Of a stretch of 17,093 nucleotides of DNA, positions 6,749 to 14,444 are shown one piece after another. How positions within the stretch are numbered: the first letter of the stretch is position 1; the number at the start of each line of letters is the position of its first letter. The position numbers and the translations under genes are program-made. The stretch is from Clostridiales bacterium UBA1779 (GTDB lineage: Bacteria > Bacillota > Clostridia > Oscillospirales > CAG-272), in contig DCGL01000115.1 of the NCBI GenBank assembly GCA_002314565.1, positions 1 to 17,093 on the forward strand. The letters are read 5' to 3'. The notes below the pieces were generated by a model. It was not told where the DNA came from. It saw nothing but the letters and a program-made list of their open reading frames with translations, and did no database searches.

Positions 6749-8512
6749 ATGAAAGCTTATTTAAAGAAAGCAACTGCGGTTCTTGCGCTGCTTATGTGTT
6801 TTTCAGGCTGCGGTGACGCGGATACCGGCGAAGCCTTGACGGAAGAGCTGACTCAGACTGCGGACATTACGACGGAAGCCGATACGAAAATAAAGCTCGT
6901 TGCCGAAGACGGAACCTGCAGATACGTAATCGTGCGTCCGGATAAAGATAACAGCATCGAGGTCAAGGCCCTGTCCGTTATCAGAACGGCAATTACTGAA
7001 ACGCTCGGCGTAAAGCCGGAAGTTAAAACCGACTGGCTCAACACGAAAGCTAACGAACAGCCCGGCGAATACGAAATTCTGATTGCCGGAACGAACCGTG
7101 CGGAATCTGCCGAGGCTGCGGCGGGGCTTACGGAAAAAATGGATTACACGGTAAGGGTCATCGGAAAGAAAATCTGCATTGCAGGCGGCTCCGATACGGC
7201 ATTGCTGTATGCAGCCGATTGTTTTGCAGAGCTTCTGAAAACGAACAAGGGGGTGCTTGATGCGGACTATGCCTGCCTTGAAAAATGCAGGGCAAGCGAC
7301 CTCATTGCCCATATCAGTGGCGAAAGCGCTTTTGAAAGCAAAGAAATATATGACGGGGTTTATTACACACATTACTCGCTGTCAGAGACGAGCCCTTACG
7401 GAAAGCAGGAGATTTACACCGTTGAATTCGACCCGGAACGGACTGACCTGAGCTTCGACGTGGTTCAGAACGGAACTTATGCCACAAGTACGGTGAAAAC
7501 ATCTGCGGTTGCGGAAAAATTCACAGCTGCCGACAACGGAAAGACCGTTATTGCCGCAATCAACGGCGACTTGTGGATGACGAATGCCCATTCGAGAAAT
7601 CTCGGAGGAACTACGTCGTACAAGGATTACAGCGACTACGTAACGACGAAAACCCTGACGGTTCCGCGCGGCTTCAATATGTATGACGGGGAAATTATCA
7701 CGTCTGCGCACATGAAGGCCGAAACTCCTTATGAAGGGGCATTTTACTCATTCGGAATTACGGATGACGGAACGCCGGTACTTGGAAATCCTCGGGTTAG
7801 TATCAATATTGTGAAGAGCAGTACGATGACCGGCATGAGTGCGGACGGTCTCAACCGTCTGCCCGCCAACGATTCACTCGTTATGTACACTGATGCGATA
7901 AAATCCAACAACTGCCTTGACGAAGCATACGAGCTTGTTATCGAGTGCGGGGAATACAAGGTCTGCCACGGCGCTAAAATCACGGGGAAGGTTACGAAAA
8001 TCATTGCGGTCGGTGAAGCCACACAGGATATTGCTCCCGGTGAAATCAGGCTTACTGCCCGCGGCACGCGTATTGAGTCCCTTAAGTACTTTGCACTGGG
8101 AGATAACGTTGAAATCAGTGTCTATTTGACGGATGAAATGGGAAAAACGGCATTGTGGACGAATATGAAAAATGCTGTCGGCGGACACATCCCGCTGATC
8201 ATTAACGGCAAGTCACAGAATTCAACCAACAATACGGTGTATCCGATGACGGTACTCGGCTTCAAGGCAGACGGAACCGTTGTGATGCTCGTTGCCGACG
8301 GCCGCGGGGCAGGTGGAGCTGTGGGACTGAAAATCAGCGAAGCCGACGAGCTCTGTGCCGAACTCGGAATTGAGACCGCCTTCCTTCTTGACGGTGGAGG
8401 AAGCTCGGGACTTGTCCTTGAAGACAAGGGAAAGTACGTCATTGTCAACAATCCGTCGGACGGAAGTGAGAGAAGCGTCGTAAACAGCGTTATTCTTTCG
8501 GTGAAAAAATAA
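6749..8512 (+). CDS. Phosphodiester glycosidase (NAGPA-type) lipoprotein
   Basis: A 587-residue predicted lipoprotein (MKAYLKKATAVLALLMCFSGC, modified Cys21), acting outside the membrane. Residues about 47-163 form an alpha/beta module like the N-terminal domain of GH20/GH67 enzymes (YEILIAGTNR at 108-117). The C-terminal part, about 200-587, is the NAGPA (phosphodiester alpha-N-acetylglucosaminidase) fold. Its family landmarks are AAINGD (269-274), VMLVADGRG (512-520), LLDGGGSSG (546-554) and NNPSDGSERSVVN (567-579). The family removes a sugar joined through a phosphodiester bond; the animal enzyme uncovers mannose-6-phosphate, and bacterial members are thought to act on wall or envelope glycans. 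The ATG lies 13 bases after GAGG, a wide spacing; an out-of-frame ATG at 6739 lies closer. It is co-transcribed with the GH-A enzyme 21 bases downstream. The exact substrate is not deducible. Confidence 0.85.
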   Translation: MKAYLKKATAVLALLMCFSGCGDADTGEALTEELTQTADITTEADTKIKLVAEDGTCRYVIVRPDKDNSIEVKALSVIRTAITETLGVKPEVKTDWLNTKANEQPGEYEILIAGTNRAESAEAAAGLTEKMDYTVRVIGKKICIAGGSDTALLYAADCFAELLKTNKGVLDADYACLEKCRASDLIAHISGESAFESKEIYDGVYYTHYSLSETSPYGKQEIYTVEFDPERTDLSFDVVQNGTYATSTVKTSAVAEKFTAADNGKTVIAAINGDLWMTNAHSRNLGGTTSYKDYSDYVTTKTLTVPRGFNMYDGEIITSAHMKAETPYEGAFYSFGITDDGTPVLGNPRVSINIVKSSTMTGMSADGLNRLPANDSLVMYTDAIKSNNCLDEAYELVIECGEYKVCHGAKITGKVTKIIAVGEATQDIAPGEIRLTARGTRIESLKYFALGDNVEISVYLTDEMGKTALWTNMKNAVGGHIPLIINGKSQNSTNNTVYPMTVLGFKADGTVVMLVADGRGAGGAVGLKISEADELCAELGIETAFLLDGGGSSGLVLEDKGKYVIVNNPSDGSERSVVNSVILSVKK

Positions 8513-8533
8513 CAGTATGGGGAAGAAATTGAA

Positions 8534-9976
8534 ATGAAAGTATCGATTGATCTCGCAAAAGTCATCGCACGTTACGACGACCCGACGCGCTGGCAGAACA
8601 GCACGCTCAGATATACTCCGCCTGAAAACTTCCCGGAATTTGCCGAAAAAGTCATCGGACGCCCGAAAATTCACAGAGCCTGGATTACGCTTGACGAGTA
8701 CTGGGATATGAAAACCGATACGTTTTATCCGGATTACGATATCGGGGTCAAGAGATATCCGGACGAGGAACTTTATTATCCATACGACTGGAAGCTGATT
8801 CGTCCTGCCCCCTCCGGAACTAAATTCAGAGCCTATCTTACGTCCCATGCCTCGCATTCGGAAGAGGTAATGCTGAACGTCAGACGCTATGAACGTGAAT
8901 TTACGGACGGAGTACTCAGCCCGGAAAAGTACGCTGAGATTTTCTCAAAGGCAGTCGAATACTGCAAGGAGCTTGCCCCGAATATCCGCTATATCGAGGT
9001 TACTAACGAGCCGAATCTCAAGAGCTTCGGCGGGCTCTGCGCCGCGGAGTTCGTAAAGCTCTACGTCGTCGCATATCACGAAGTGAAAAAGCTCAACGAA
9101 AAGCATCATTATGAAATTCCGCTTGAAGTCGGAGGCAACGGCTTTGCGGGAATGCTTTCTGAAGAGAAGGAATGGATTGAAACTCTGAGACTGCTCAGCG
9201 AAAGTGAGATAAAAGAGTGCCCTATGGATTTCTACTCGCTTCATCTTTATGACCACGGTGCCACGGTCAAGCTCATAAAGCAGGGAAGATTTGAAGAAGC
9301 GGCTCTGGGAACGGTGGGGAAAATAAAGCGAGGCTATGCCAACCACAGACAGGCGCTGAAAAAATTCGGTCTGCCGGACAAGCCCGTTTTTCTTGACGAA
9401 GTTGGCAGAACCCGTACGACGGGCATTGATTTTGACAGCGTGCGCAACGCTGCCGGAATCATCGGCTATTTGATTTCGCACGGAACGGAAGGATTCGAGG
9501 GTCTTTACTATTTCCCCTGGTGCACCTTCCACAATCCCGAGCTGCAGATTTCTTTCACTCAGTTCCTGCTGAATCCTGACGGCAGCTATTCGGCGACTCC
9601 GAACGGTATTGCGATTATGATGATGCACAGAATGCAGGGCGAAAGACTTTGCTGCAAGGTATCCGAAGCTTTAGGGCCGGATACGGAATATCGCGCAATC
9701 GGAGTCAAAGACGCCGACTGCGTCTGGGCGCTTGCCGTCAATCCCACTGACCGGGTTGAGCCTGTTGAACTCCTTCTTGAAAACGCAAGCGACGGGGAAT
9801 ACACGCTTGAACTTTACCGCTGCAACGGTGTCGATAACAACGCAGTCACCGGAAAAGGCGACGGAACGCTCAAGCTCACTGCCGCCGAAGACGTCACCGC
9901 CTCAGAGAACCGCATCGTTTACCGCGATTTCCTGAGCAACGACGGCTTTACGCAGTATCGGCTGATTAGGAAATAA
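8534..9976 (+). CDS. Cytoplasmic GH-A clan glycoside hydrolase, GH39-like
   Basis: A 480-residue enzyme with the layout of a retaining (beta/alpha)8 glycosidase followed by a beta-sandwich. The likely acid/base is E159 in YIEVTNEPN (strand 4) and the likely nucleophile is E289 in PVFLDEVGRTR (strand 7); FYSLHLYDHG at 233-242 fits strand 6. Residues about 390-480 (YTLELYRCNGVDNN, then FTQYRLIRK) resemble the C-terminal beta domain of GH39 enzymes. No signal peptide is present, so it should act on imported sugars. The ATG is preceded by GGGGAAG, and the gene follows the NAGPA-type lipoprotein by 21 bases, which suggests the two attack linkages in the same polymer on opposite sides of the membrane. 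GH39 is the best guess; GH5 or GH30-like assignment is possible. The sugar specificity is unknown. Confidence 0.75.
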   Translation: MKVSIDLAKVIARYDDPTRWQNSTLRYTPPENFPEFAEKVIGRPKIHRAWITLDEYWDMKTDTFYPDYDIGVKRYPDEELYYPYDWKLIRPAPSGTKFRAYLTSHASHSEEVMLNVRRYEREFTDGVLSPEKYAEIFSKAVEYCKELAPNIRYIEVTNEPNLKSFGGLCAAEFVKLYVVAYHEVKKLNEKHHYEIPLEVGGNGFAGMLSEEKEWIETLRLLSESEIKECPMDFYSLHLYDHGATVKLIKQGRFEEAALGTVGKIKRGYANHRQALKKFGLPDKPVFLDEVGRTRTTGIDFDSVRNAAGIIGYLISHGTEGFEGLYYFPWCTFHNPELQISFTQFLLNPDGSYSATPNGIAIMMMHRMQGERLCCKVSEALGPDTEYRAIGVKDADCVWALAVNPTDRVEPVELLLENASDGEYTLELYRCNGVDNNAVTGKGDGTLKLTAAEDVTASENRIVYRDFLSNDGFTQYRLIRK

Positions 9977-9982
9977 AAACAG

Positions 9983-10019
9983 CAGGAGGAACGTAAGCTC
10001 ATTACGGTCCTCCTGTTTT
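9983..10019. terminator. Bidirectional terminator between convergent operons
   Basis: CAGGAGGA-A-CGTAA (9983-9996) pairs with TTACG-G-TCCTCCTG (10002-10015), a 14-base stem with one mismatch and a 5-base loop. TTTT follows on the plus strand, and a T-rich run (CTGTTTTTATTT) follows on the minus strand. It can serve both the GH-A gene (stop 9976) and the serine hydrolase gene ending at 10108. Confidence 0.85.
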
Positions 10020-10082
10020 CACATTGTATCGGGGAGATATGTGCAATTTTTTCACATTGGTTTGCGAAACAATGTGAAAAAA
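10016..10082. repeat. Three copies of TTTTCACATTG, two forming a long palindrome
   Basis: TTTTCACATTG occurs at 10016-10026, again within TTTTTTCACATTG at 10047-10059, and inverted as CAATGTGAAAAAA at 10070-10082. The last two form a perfect 13-base stem, and the loop GTTTGCGAAA can add four more pairs with one bulged G. No U-run follows on either strand, so it is not a classical terminator. It fills the gap between two convergent operons, next to the terminator at 9983-10019. Confidence 0.7.
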
Positions 10083-10107
10083 CACTGTCGGGGAAAGAAT
10101 TGAAATT

Positions 10108-11175
10108 TTACTGCTTTCCCCTCAGATATTCGTTGATAATCGAATTGAAGAAGAGGCGGCGGGTTCTGAACAGACCGTCACGGCCGCGGCCGTAGTGCAC
10201 GGCGTTGGTGAGAACTATGCCCCAGAGGCCGGTGTCCTTGTCGACGTAGACCGAAGTGCCGGTAAAGCCGGTGTGACCGTAGCTTCCGATGCTCATCAGG
10301 TCCCCGCCCGGGAAGTATTCGTTGGCGCAAAGCTGAAAACCAAGACCGCGTGCCTGTGCTTTGCCGGGAGTATAGTTGTAAATTGCCTTTTCAAACATAC
10401 GCTCAGTAAGGAAGGTCTTTCCTTCGAACCGGCCGCGGCAGGCAATCATACGCGTGTAGCGTATCATATCGTCAATGGAGGCAAAAATTCCCGCATTTCC
10501 GGAAACTCCTCCGAGGAACCATGCGTTTTCGTCGTGAACGAAGCCCTTCTGGTAGCCGCCGTTTACATCCTTCAGATACTCGCGGTACTCTGTGGCGGCA
10601 ACGTTTTCAACCTTCGGGTTATAACAGGCGGTTTCCATGCCGAGCGGATCGAAAACATACTTTTGAACCAGCTCGTCAAGCGGTCTGTCTCCGATTTTTG
10701 CAAGGATATCCGCAAGAACGATCATTCCCATACAGCTGTATTCGACAGCCGTTTCGGTCGGGTAGCCGAGAGGGGCGTTCAGAATAGACCGCACGGCGTT
10801 TTTGGGATCGGGGTCGTATTTCTGCAGGCGCATATGCGGGCAAAGGCCGGAAGAATGGGTCATCAGGCTTCGTACCACGATGTGTTTTTTGTCCTCCGGA
10901 CAGTTGTCATAGTATCGGTAAAGCTCGTCGTGAAGCCCGAGTCTTCCTTCTTCGACAAAGCGCAGGGCAACCATCGAGGTGCCGACGATTTTGGTAATGG
11001 AGGCCATATCGTAAAGCGTACCAAGGTCTGCAGCAATCGGAGTCGGGAAATCCTGGCGGTTGCCGAGGACCTCGCGCACGAAAACCTCGTCGCGGCAGCC
11101 GATGGCATAGCACACTCCGGGAAAATGCTTTGCGGCAAGACCTTCTTCAAGTATCATATGAGACCGTTCGAACAT
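10108..11175 (-). CDS. Cytoplasmic beta-lactamase-fold serine hydrolase, AmiE/YfeW-like
   Basis: A 355-residue member of the class C beta-lactamase/EstB/penicillin-binding-like superfamily. The nucleophile motif SxxK is ASITK (S59, K62), the second motif is EYSCMG (Y146-S-C148, where Y-x-N is usual), and the third is GHTGFTG (H301-T-G303). The segment VHDENAWFLGGVSGNAGIF at 213-231 is characteristic of the AmiE/YfeW-like branch. In B. subtilis AmiE works with MurQ and NamZ and cleaves the peptide from MurNAc; that role is plausible here but is inference. No signal peptide is seen, so it should act in the cytoplasm. The ATG follows AAAGGACGG. It lies 70 bases after the LRR lipoprotein gene on the same strand with no promoter or terminator visible between them, so the two are probably co-transcribed from 13203-13231. 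D-aminopeptidase or esterase activity is possible instead. Confidence 0.85.
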   Translation of the reverse strand: MFERSHMILEEGLAAKHFPGVCYAIGCRDEVFVREVLGNRQDFPTPIAADLGTLYDMASITKIVGTSMVALRFVEEGRLGLHDELYRYYDNCPEDKKHIVVRSLMTHSSGLCPHMRLQKYDPDPKNAVRSILNAPLGYPTETAVEYSCMGMIVLADILAKIGDRPLDELVQKYVFDPLGMETACYNPKVENVAATEYREYLKDVNGGYQKGFVHDENAWFLGGVSGNAGIFASIDDMIRYTRMIACRGRFEGKTFLTERMFEKAIYNYTPGKAQARGLGFQLCANEYFPGGDLMSIGSYGHTGFTGTSVYVDKDTGLWGIVLTNAVHYGRGRDGLFRTRRLFFNSIINEYLRGKQ

Positions 11176-11245
11176 TGTGTATTACCGTCCTTTCGCGGCA
11201 GTTGGCAGATCAATGCGGAAGTGTGCTGCATTGGCGATTTGAAAT

Positions 11246-13147
11246 TTAATTTTCACGGGAATATTGTTCCTGAAGATTGATATACGTCAGGTTCAGCCCG
11301 CTACCCTTGTCCGGATATTTTTTGATTTCATCTTTACCGGCATAGTATTTATCGATATAGGACTGTTTCTCTGCTTCGGTTATATTAATGTTTGAAGATA
11401 TAAGCGAGTTAAGATATTCCTGGCACAATTCTTCGTCGGTTTTTCCCTTGATTTTTCCGTCGCGGCAGACGATTTCCGTCCGTTCGTCAGGCAGATAATC
11501 TGCTGCTTTTTCTATCATGTTCCATTGACTTAAGGTGCCTCTGTACTTCAGATAAACGTCGTGCCTGAGTCCTGCCAGAGCACAGCTTAAAATTTGTGTC
11601 ATGGAATCCGGAAGTGACAGGGTTTTAAGAGATGAGCAATTCTGAAGAGCGCCTACTTTGAGAAAGTACGCACCGTCGGGAATGACCAATTCTTTGAGCG
11701 AAGAGCAGTTGATGAAAGCGTAAGCACCGACGGTTGTAATACCTTTCTGAAGAATAACGGTTTCGAGTGAGGTGCAATCGGCAAATAAATACGGGGGTAT
11801 ATTTGTGATTCCGGTCGGAAGGGTGATGCTTATAATATTTGAACAGCCTTGAAATGCTCCATCACCGAATTGTGTTATTGAAGAAGGAAGAGTAAGACCG
11901 GTAAGACCGGTGCAGTTGAGGAAGGCGTGTGGTCCGATTTTTTTCAACGTTTTCGGCAGTGTAAAAGTCTTTAATGATTTACAGTCCCTGAATGCGAAAT
12001 TCTCTATCTCGGTAACGGTGCCTTTCATAGTTACGCCTGTCAGACTGCTGCATTTGCTGAACGTACTGACGGGTATCGTTGTAATTGTTGACGGAAGTGT
12101 AACAGAGCTCAACCGTAAACATCCGGCAAAGACAGCTCTTCCTAAGTTCGTTATTGTCTCGGGAAGGGTTACCTCTTGAAGTGATGAACAGTTTTCAAAA
12201 GCGGAAGTACCGATTTTCGTTAATGCCTTGCTGTTGTTTATAGTGCTTCTGAGGGTTCTGCATCCGTAAAATGCAAAGTCATCTATTTTTTCAAGAGAAG
12301 CAGGAAAATCAAAAGACTTCAGCAAGGTGCAATTGTAAAAAGCACGGCATCCGATGCTTTTGATATTTTTTGATGAGGTGACGCCGGATAATCCGTAGCA
12401 CCCGTTAAAAGCAAAGTCGCCTATCTTTTCTACGCTGTCCGGAATAATCAGAGTTTTTATGGATTTGCAGCCGTCAAAGGCATTTTCTCCGATCTTTGTC
12501 ACACCTTCATGAATTGTGACCTCCTCAAGACCGGTGCATTCATAGCAGATGAATTTCGGGACGACGGAGCCCTCAAATTCGATGCTTTTCAGATTCTTTC
12601 CGGTAAAAATGGCACTCTCATAGTAAAAACCGAGGTCTGAAGAATACACGACCTTCATGGAAACCGTATTGGTGAAGGCATCATTTTTGATTGAAGTGAC
12701 ATTTTTTGGAATGTTGATTTCGCGAAGAGCAGAACAATTTCCGAATGCCATGCTCTCAATCTTCTCAATTGAATCCGGAAGAATTATTCTTTCGATAGTT
12801 ACGCAATCCTTGAAGGCTTCCTTCCGGATAACGCTAACCGGTAAACCGTTGATTTCTTCAGGAACCGTTATGGTGATTGAAGTACAGGTACCGAGACCTG
12901 AAATGGCATAGGAGTTGCCGTCTTTATTAAGAGCGTAAGCTAAACCCGTACCAAAATCATTACCGGATTCCGGGTAGATTACTTTGGGGTCCGTTTCTTC
13001 ATTTTCTGTCAGGTATGCATCGCTTTGTACGCTGTATTCCGAAACGGTGGAACCGGGAACGGCGGTTTCAGAAAAAGAACAAGATGCTAAAAGCAATACA
13101 CCCGAAAGAACAGAGAGATCTGTGAAAACAAATGCAGTTTTTTTCAT
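11246..13147 (-). CDS. BspA/TpLRR-type leucine-rich-repeat lipoprotein
   Basis: A predicted surface lipoprotein of 633 residues from the ATG at 13147. I reject the longer start at 13201: it lies above the predicted transcription start (-10 at 13203-13208), whereas 13147 is preceded by AAAGGAC. The signal sequence MKKTAFVFTDLSVLSGVLLLASC has lipobox LASC (Cys23), with an unusual Asp at position 10. The body is about sixteen repeats of roughly 23 residues with the pattern AFxxCxxLxxxxLPxxIxxIGxx (LRR_5 family), for example GENAFDGCKSIKTLIIPDSV. One irregular insertion (SSDLGFYYESAIF region) interrupts them after the third unit. The last roughly 100 residues are charged and helical. Such proteins bind host or microbial surface ligands; no enzyme role is expected. 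The downstream gene is a serine hydrolase. By eye the gene is more A/T-rich than its neighbours. Confidence 0.9.
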   Translation of the reverse strand: MKKTAFVFTDLSVLSGVLLLASCSFSETAVPGSTVSEYSVQSDAYLTENEETDPKVIYPESGNDFGTGLAYALNKDGNSYAISGLGTCTSITITVPEEINGLPVSVIRKEAFKDCVTIERIILPDSIEKIESMAFGNCSALREINIPKNVTSIKNDAFTNTVSMKVVYSSDLGFYYESAIFTGKNLKSIEFEGSVVPKFICYECTGLEEVTIHEGVTKIGENAFDGCKSIKTLIIPDSVEKIGDFAFNGCYGLSGVTSSKNIKSIGCRAFYNCTLLKSFDFPASLEKIDDFAFYGCRTLRSTINNSKALTKIGTSAFENCSSLQEVTLPETITNLGRAVFAGCLRLSSVTLPSTITTIPVSTFSKCSSLTGVTMKGTVTEIENFAFRDCKSLKTFTLPKTLKKIGPHAFLNCTGLTGLTLPSSITQFGDGAFQGCSNIISITLPTGITNIPPYLFADCTSLETVILQKGITTVGAYAFINCSSLKELVIPDGAYFLKVGALQNCSSLKTLSLPDSMTQILSCALAGLRHDVYLKYRGTLSQWNMIEKAADYLPDERTEIVCRDGKIKGKTDEELCQEYLNSLISSNINITEAEKQSYIDKYYAGKDEIKKYPDKGSGLNLTYINLQEQYSREN

Positions 13148-13202
13148 CTTTGTGTCGTCCTTTTTGTAAAAAAATATTGGATAATTATCGTTTGTTGACA
13201 TA

Positions 13203-13231
13203 ATTATAGCACGCGGTCATATGAATGTCAA
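13203..13231 (-). promoter_or_regulatory. Sigma-A promoter of the LRR/serine-hydrolase unit
   Basis: Minus-strand TTGACA (13226-13231), a 17-base spacer and TATAAT (13203-13208), again with an extended -10 (TGCTATAAT). The start should fall near 13196, about 48 bases above the ATG at 13147. Confidence 0.85.
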
Positions 13232-13269
13232 TAGTCATCAATGAAATTGACGAAAAAACGCATTTATTA

Positions 13270-13298
13270 TTGTTTTTGCATTATTACTGTGCTATAAT
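13270..13298 (+). promoter_or_regulatory. Sigma-A promoter of the second serine hydrolase
   Basis: TTGTTT (13270-13275), a 17-base spacer and TATAAT (13293-13298) with an extended -10 (TGCTATAAT). It is divergent from the LRR promoter, with 38 bases between the two -35 boxes. GTCAAT (13227-13232) and ATTGAC (13246-13251) form an inverted repeat that touches the LRR -35 box. Confidence 0.75.
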
Positions 13299-13331
13299 GT
13301 TACGGAAATATTTACGTTTCGGAGGATTAAA

Positions 13332-14444
13332 ATGTCAGTTGAAGAATTGAATAAATATCTGGATGAAATGCCGGAAAGAGGCATTCCGGAGTGCGACCTG
13401 GCTGTCAGCCTGAACGGGGAACTTGTTTATTACAGAACAGTCGGAAGAGAGGACCTTGATAGAAATATCTGCCTTGTGTGCTCCGTCTCAAAAATTACGA
13501 CCTGCGTGTCGGCACTGCGTCTCGTGGAAGAGGGAAAGCTCGGACTTGACGACCCGGTTTGGAAGTATCTTCCTGCCTACAGGTATCTGACGGTAAAGCA
13601 GAAGGACGGAAGCGTGAAGCCTGCCGAAAAGGTGATGACCGTACGTCATCTGTTCTTAATGGTAGGAGGACTCAATTATTCGCTTTCAAATCCTCCTATT
13701 CTGCGTGCCTGCCAGAAGGAGGGAGCCGGAACCGTCGATATTGTGAACTCCTTCGTTGAATCGCCTCTCGATTTCGAGCCAGGAGACAAATTCCAGTACA
13801 GCCTCTGCCACGACGTACTTGCCGCAGTTGTTGAAGTCGTCAGCGGCGAAAGATTTGCAGATTACGCAAAGAAAAACGTGTTTGACCCGCTCGGAATGTC
13901 CGACACCGGTTACCATCTGCCTGAAGAGCTCATGCCGAGACTCTGCCGCCAGTACGTGTATGCCAACGGTGTCAACGTTGCAAACGAGGTGACACCTTAC
14001 AACAAGTATATTCTCACTCCCGATTACGATTCCGGTGGGGCGGGACTTTACACCACAACCATTGACCAGCTCAAGCTGCTGACGGCTCTTGCTCTCGGCG
14101 GCACTGCCAAGAACGGATACAGACTGCTGAATGAAGAAACCGTAAAAATGTGCGAGGTCGGACAGCTCAACAATCAGCAGAAATTGGGCTTCTGGCCGCA
14201 GCGCCTTTACGGCTACAGCTGGGGACTTTGCGGCCGCGTTCACGAAAGACCCGTTCTTTCCGACTCGCTCTCACCCATCGGTGAATTCGGCTGGGACGGC
14301 GCAACGGGGCCCTACGGACTTGTCGACCGTCAGAACGGCCTTGCCCTGTACTTCGGTATGCATATGTACGGCACGACCTACATCTACAACCAGGGCCACG
14401 GCTCAATCCGCAATAAGGTTTATCAGACGTTTTTTGGGAAATAG
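13332..14444 (+). CDS. Second beta-lactamase-fold serine hydrolase, cytoplasmic
   Basis: A 370-residue hydrolase of the same superfamily as the one at 10108 but from a different branch. SxxK is CSVSK (S51, K54). The second motif is QYSLCH (Y156-S-L158, Asn absent), and the third appears as GWDGATG at 320-326, in place of HTG/KTG. Typical flanking stretches are ALRLVEEGKLGLDDPVWKYLP, VRHLFLMVGGL and VFDPLGMSDTGY. There is no signal peptide. Its ATG follows GGAGG at an ideal distance and it has its own promoter. It is the only gene of its transcript, since the next genes are convergent. Peptidase, amidase or esterase activity on a muropeptide or small ester is possible; the altered second motif leaves the substrate open. 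Confidence 0.85.
   Translation: MSVEELNKYLDEMPERGIPECDLAVSLNGELVYYRTVGREDLDRNICLVCSVSKITTCVSALRLVEEGKLGLDDPVWKYLPAYRYLTVKQKDGSVKPAEKVMTVRHLFLMVGGLNYSLSNPPILRACQKEGAGTVDIVNSFVESPLDFEPGDKFQYSLCHDVLAAVVEVVSGERFADYAKKNVFDPLGMSDTGYHLPEELMPRLCRQYVYANGVNVANEVTPYNKYILTPDYDSGGAGLYTTTIDQLKLLTALALGGTAKNGYRLLNEETVKMCEVGQLNNQQKLGFWPQRLYGYSWGLCGRVHERPVLSDSLSPIGEFGWDGATGPYGLVDRQNGLALYFGMHMYGTTYIYNQGHGSIRNKVYQTFFGK

Noticed and set aside
8222..9628. Two minus-strand open frames of 211 and 227 codons
   Set aside because: Both are antisense to the NAGPA-type and GH-A genes, which carry full family motifs on the plus strand.
10195..11280. Open frame of 361 codons on the plus strand
   Set aside because: It lies antisense across the serine hydrolase, whose SxxK and HTG motifs and start signal are clear. 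The plus-strand translation resembles no family and has no ribosome site.
13148..13201. 18-codon N-terminal extension of the LRR lipoprotein
   Set aside because: The upstream ATG lies above the predicted transcription start, and the extension would bury the signal peptide. The ATG at 13147 has a ribosome site and a clean lipobox protein.
13686..14243. Minus-strand open frame of 185 codons
   Set aside because: Antisense to the second serine hydrolase with no start signal or recognisable domain.
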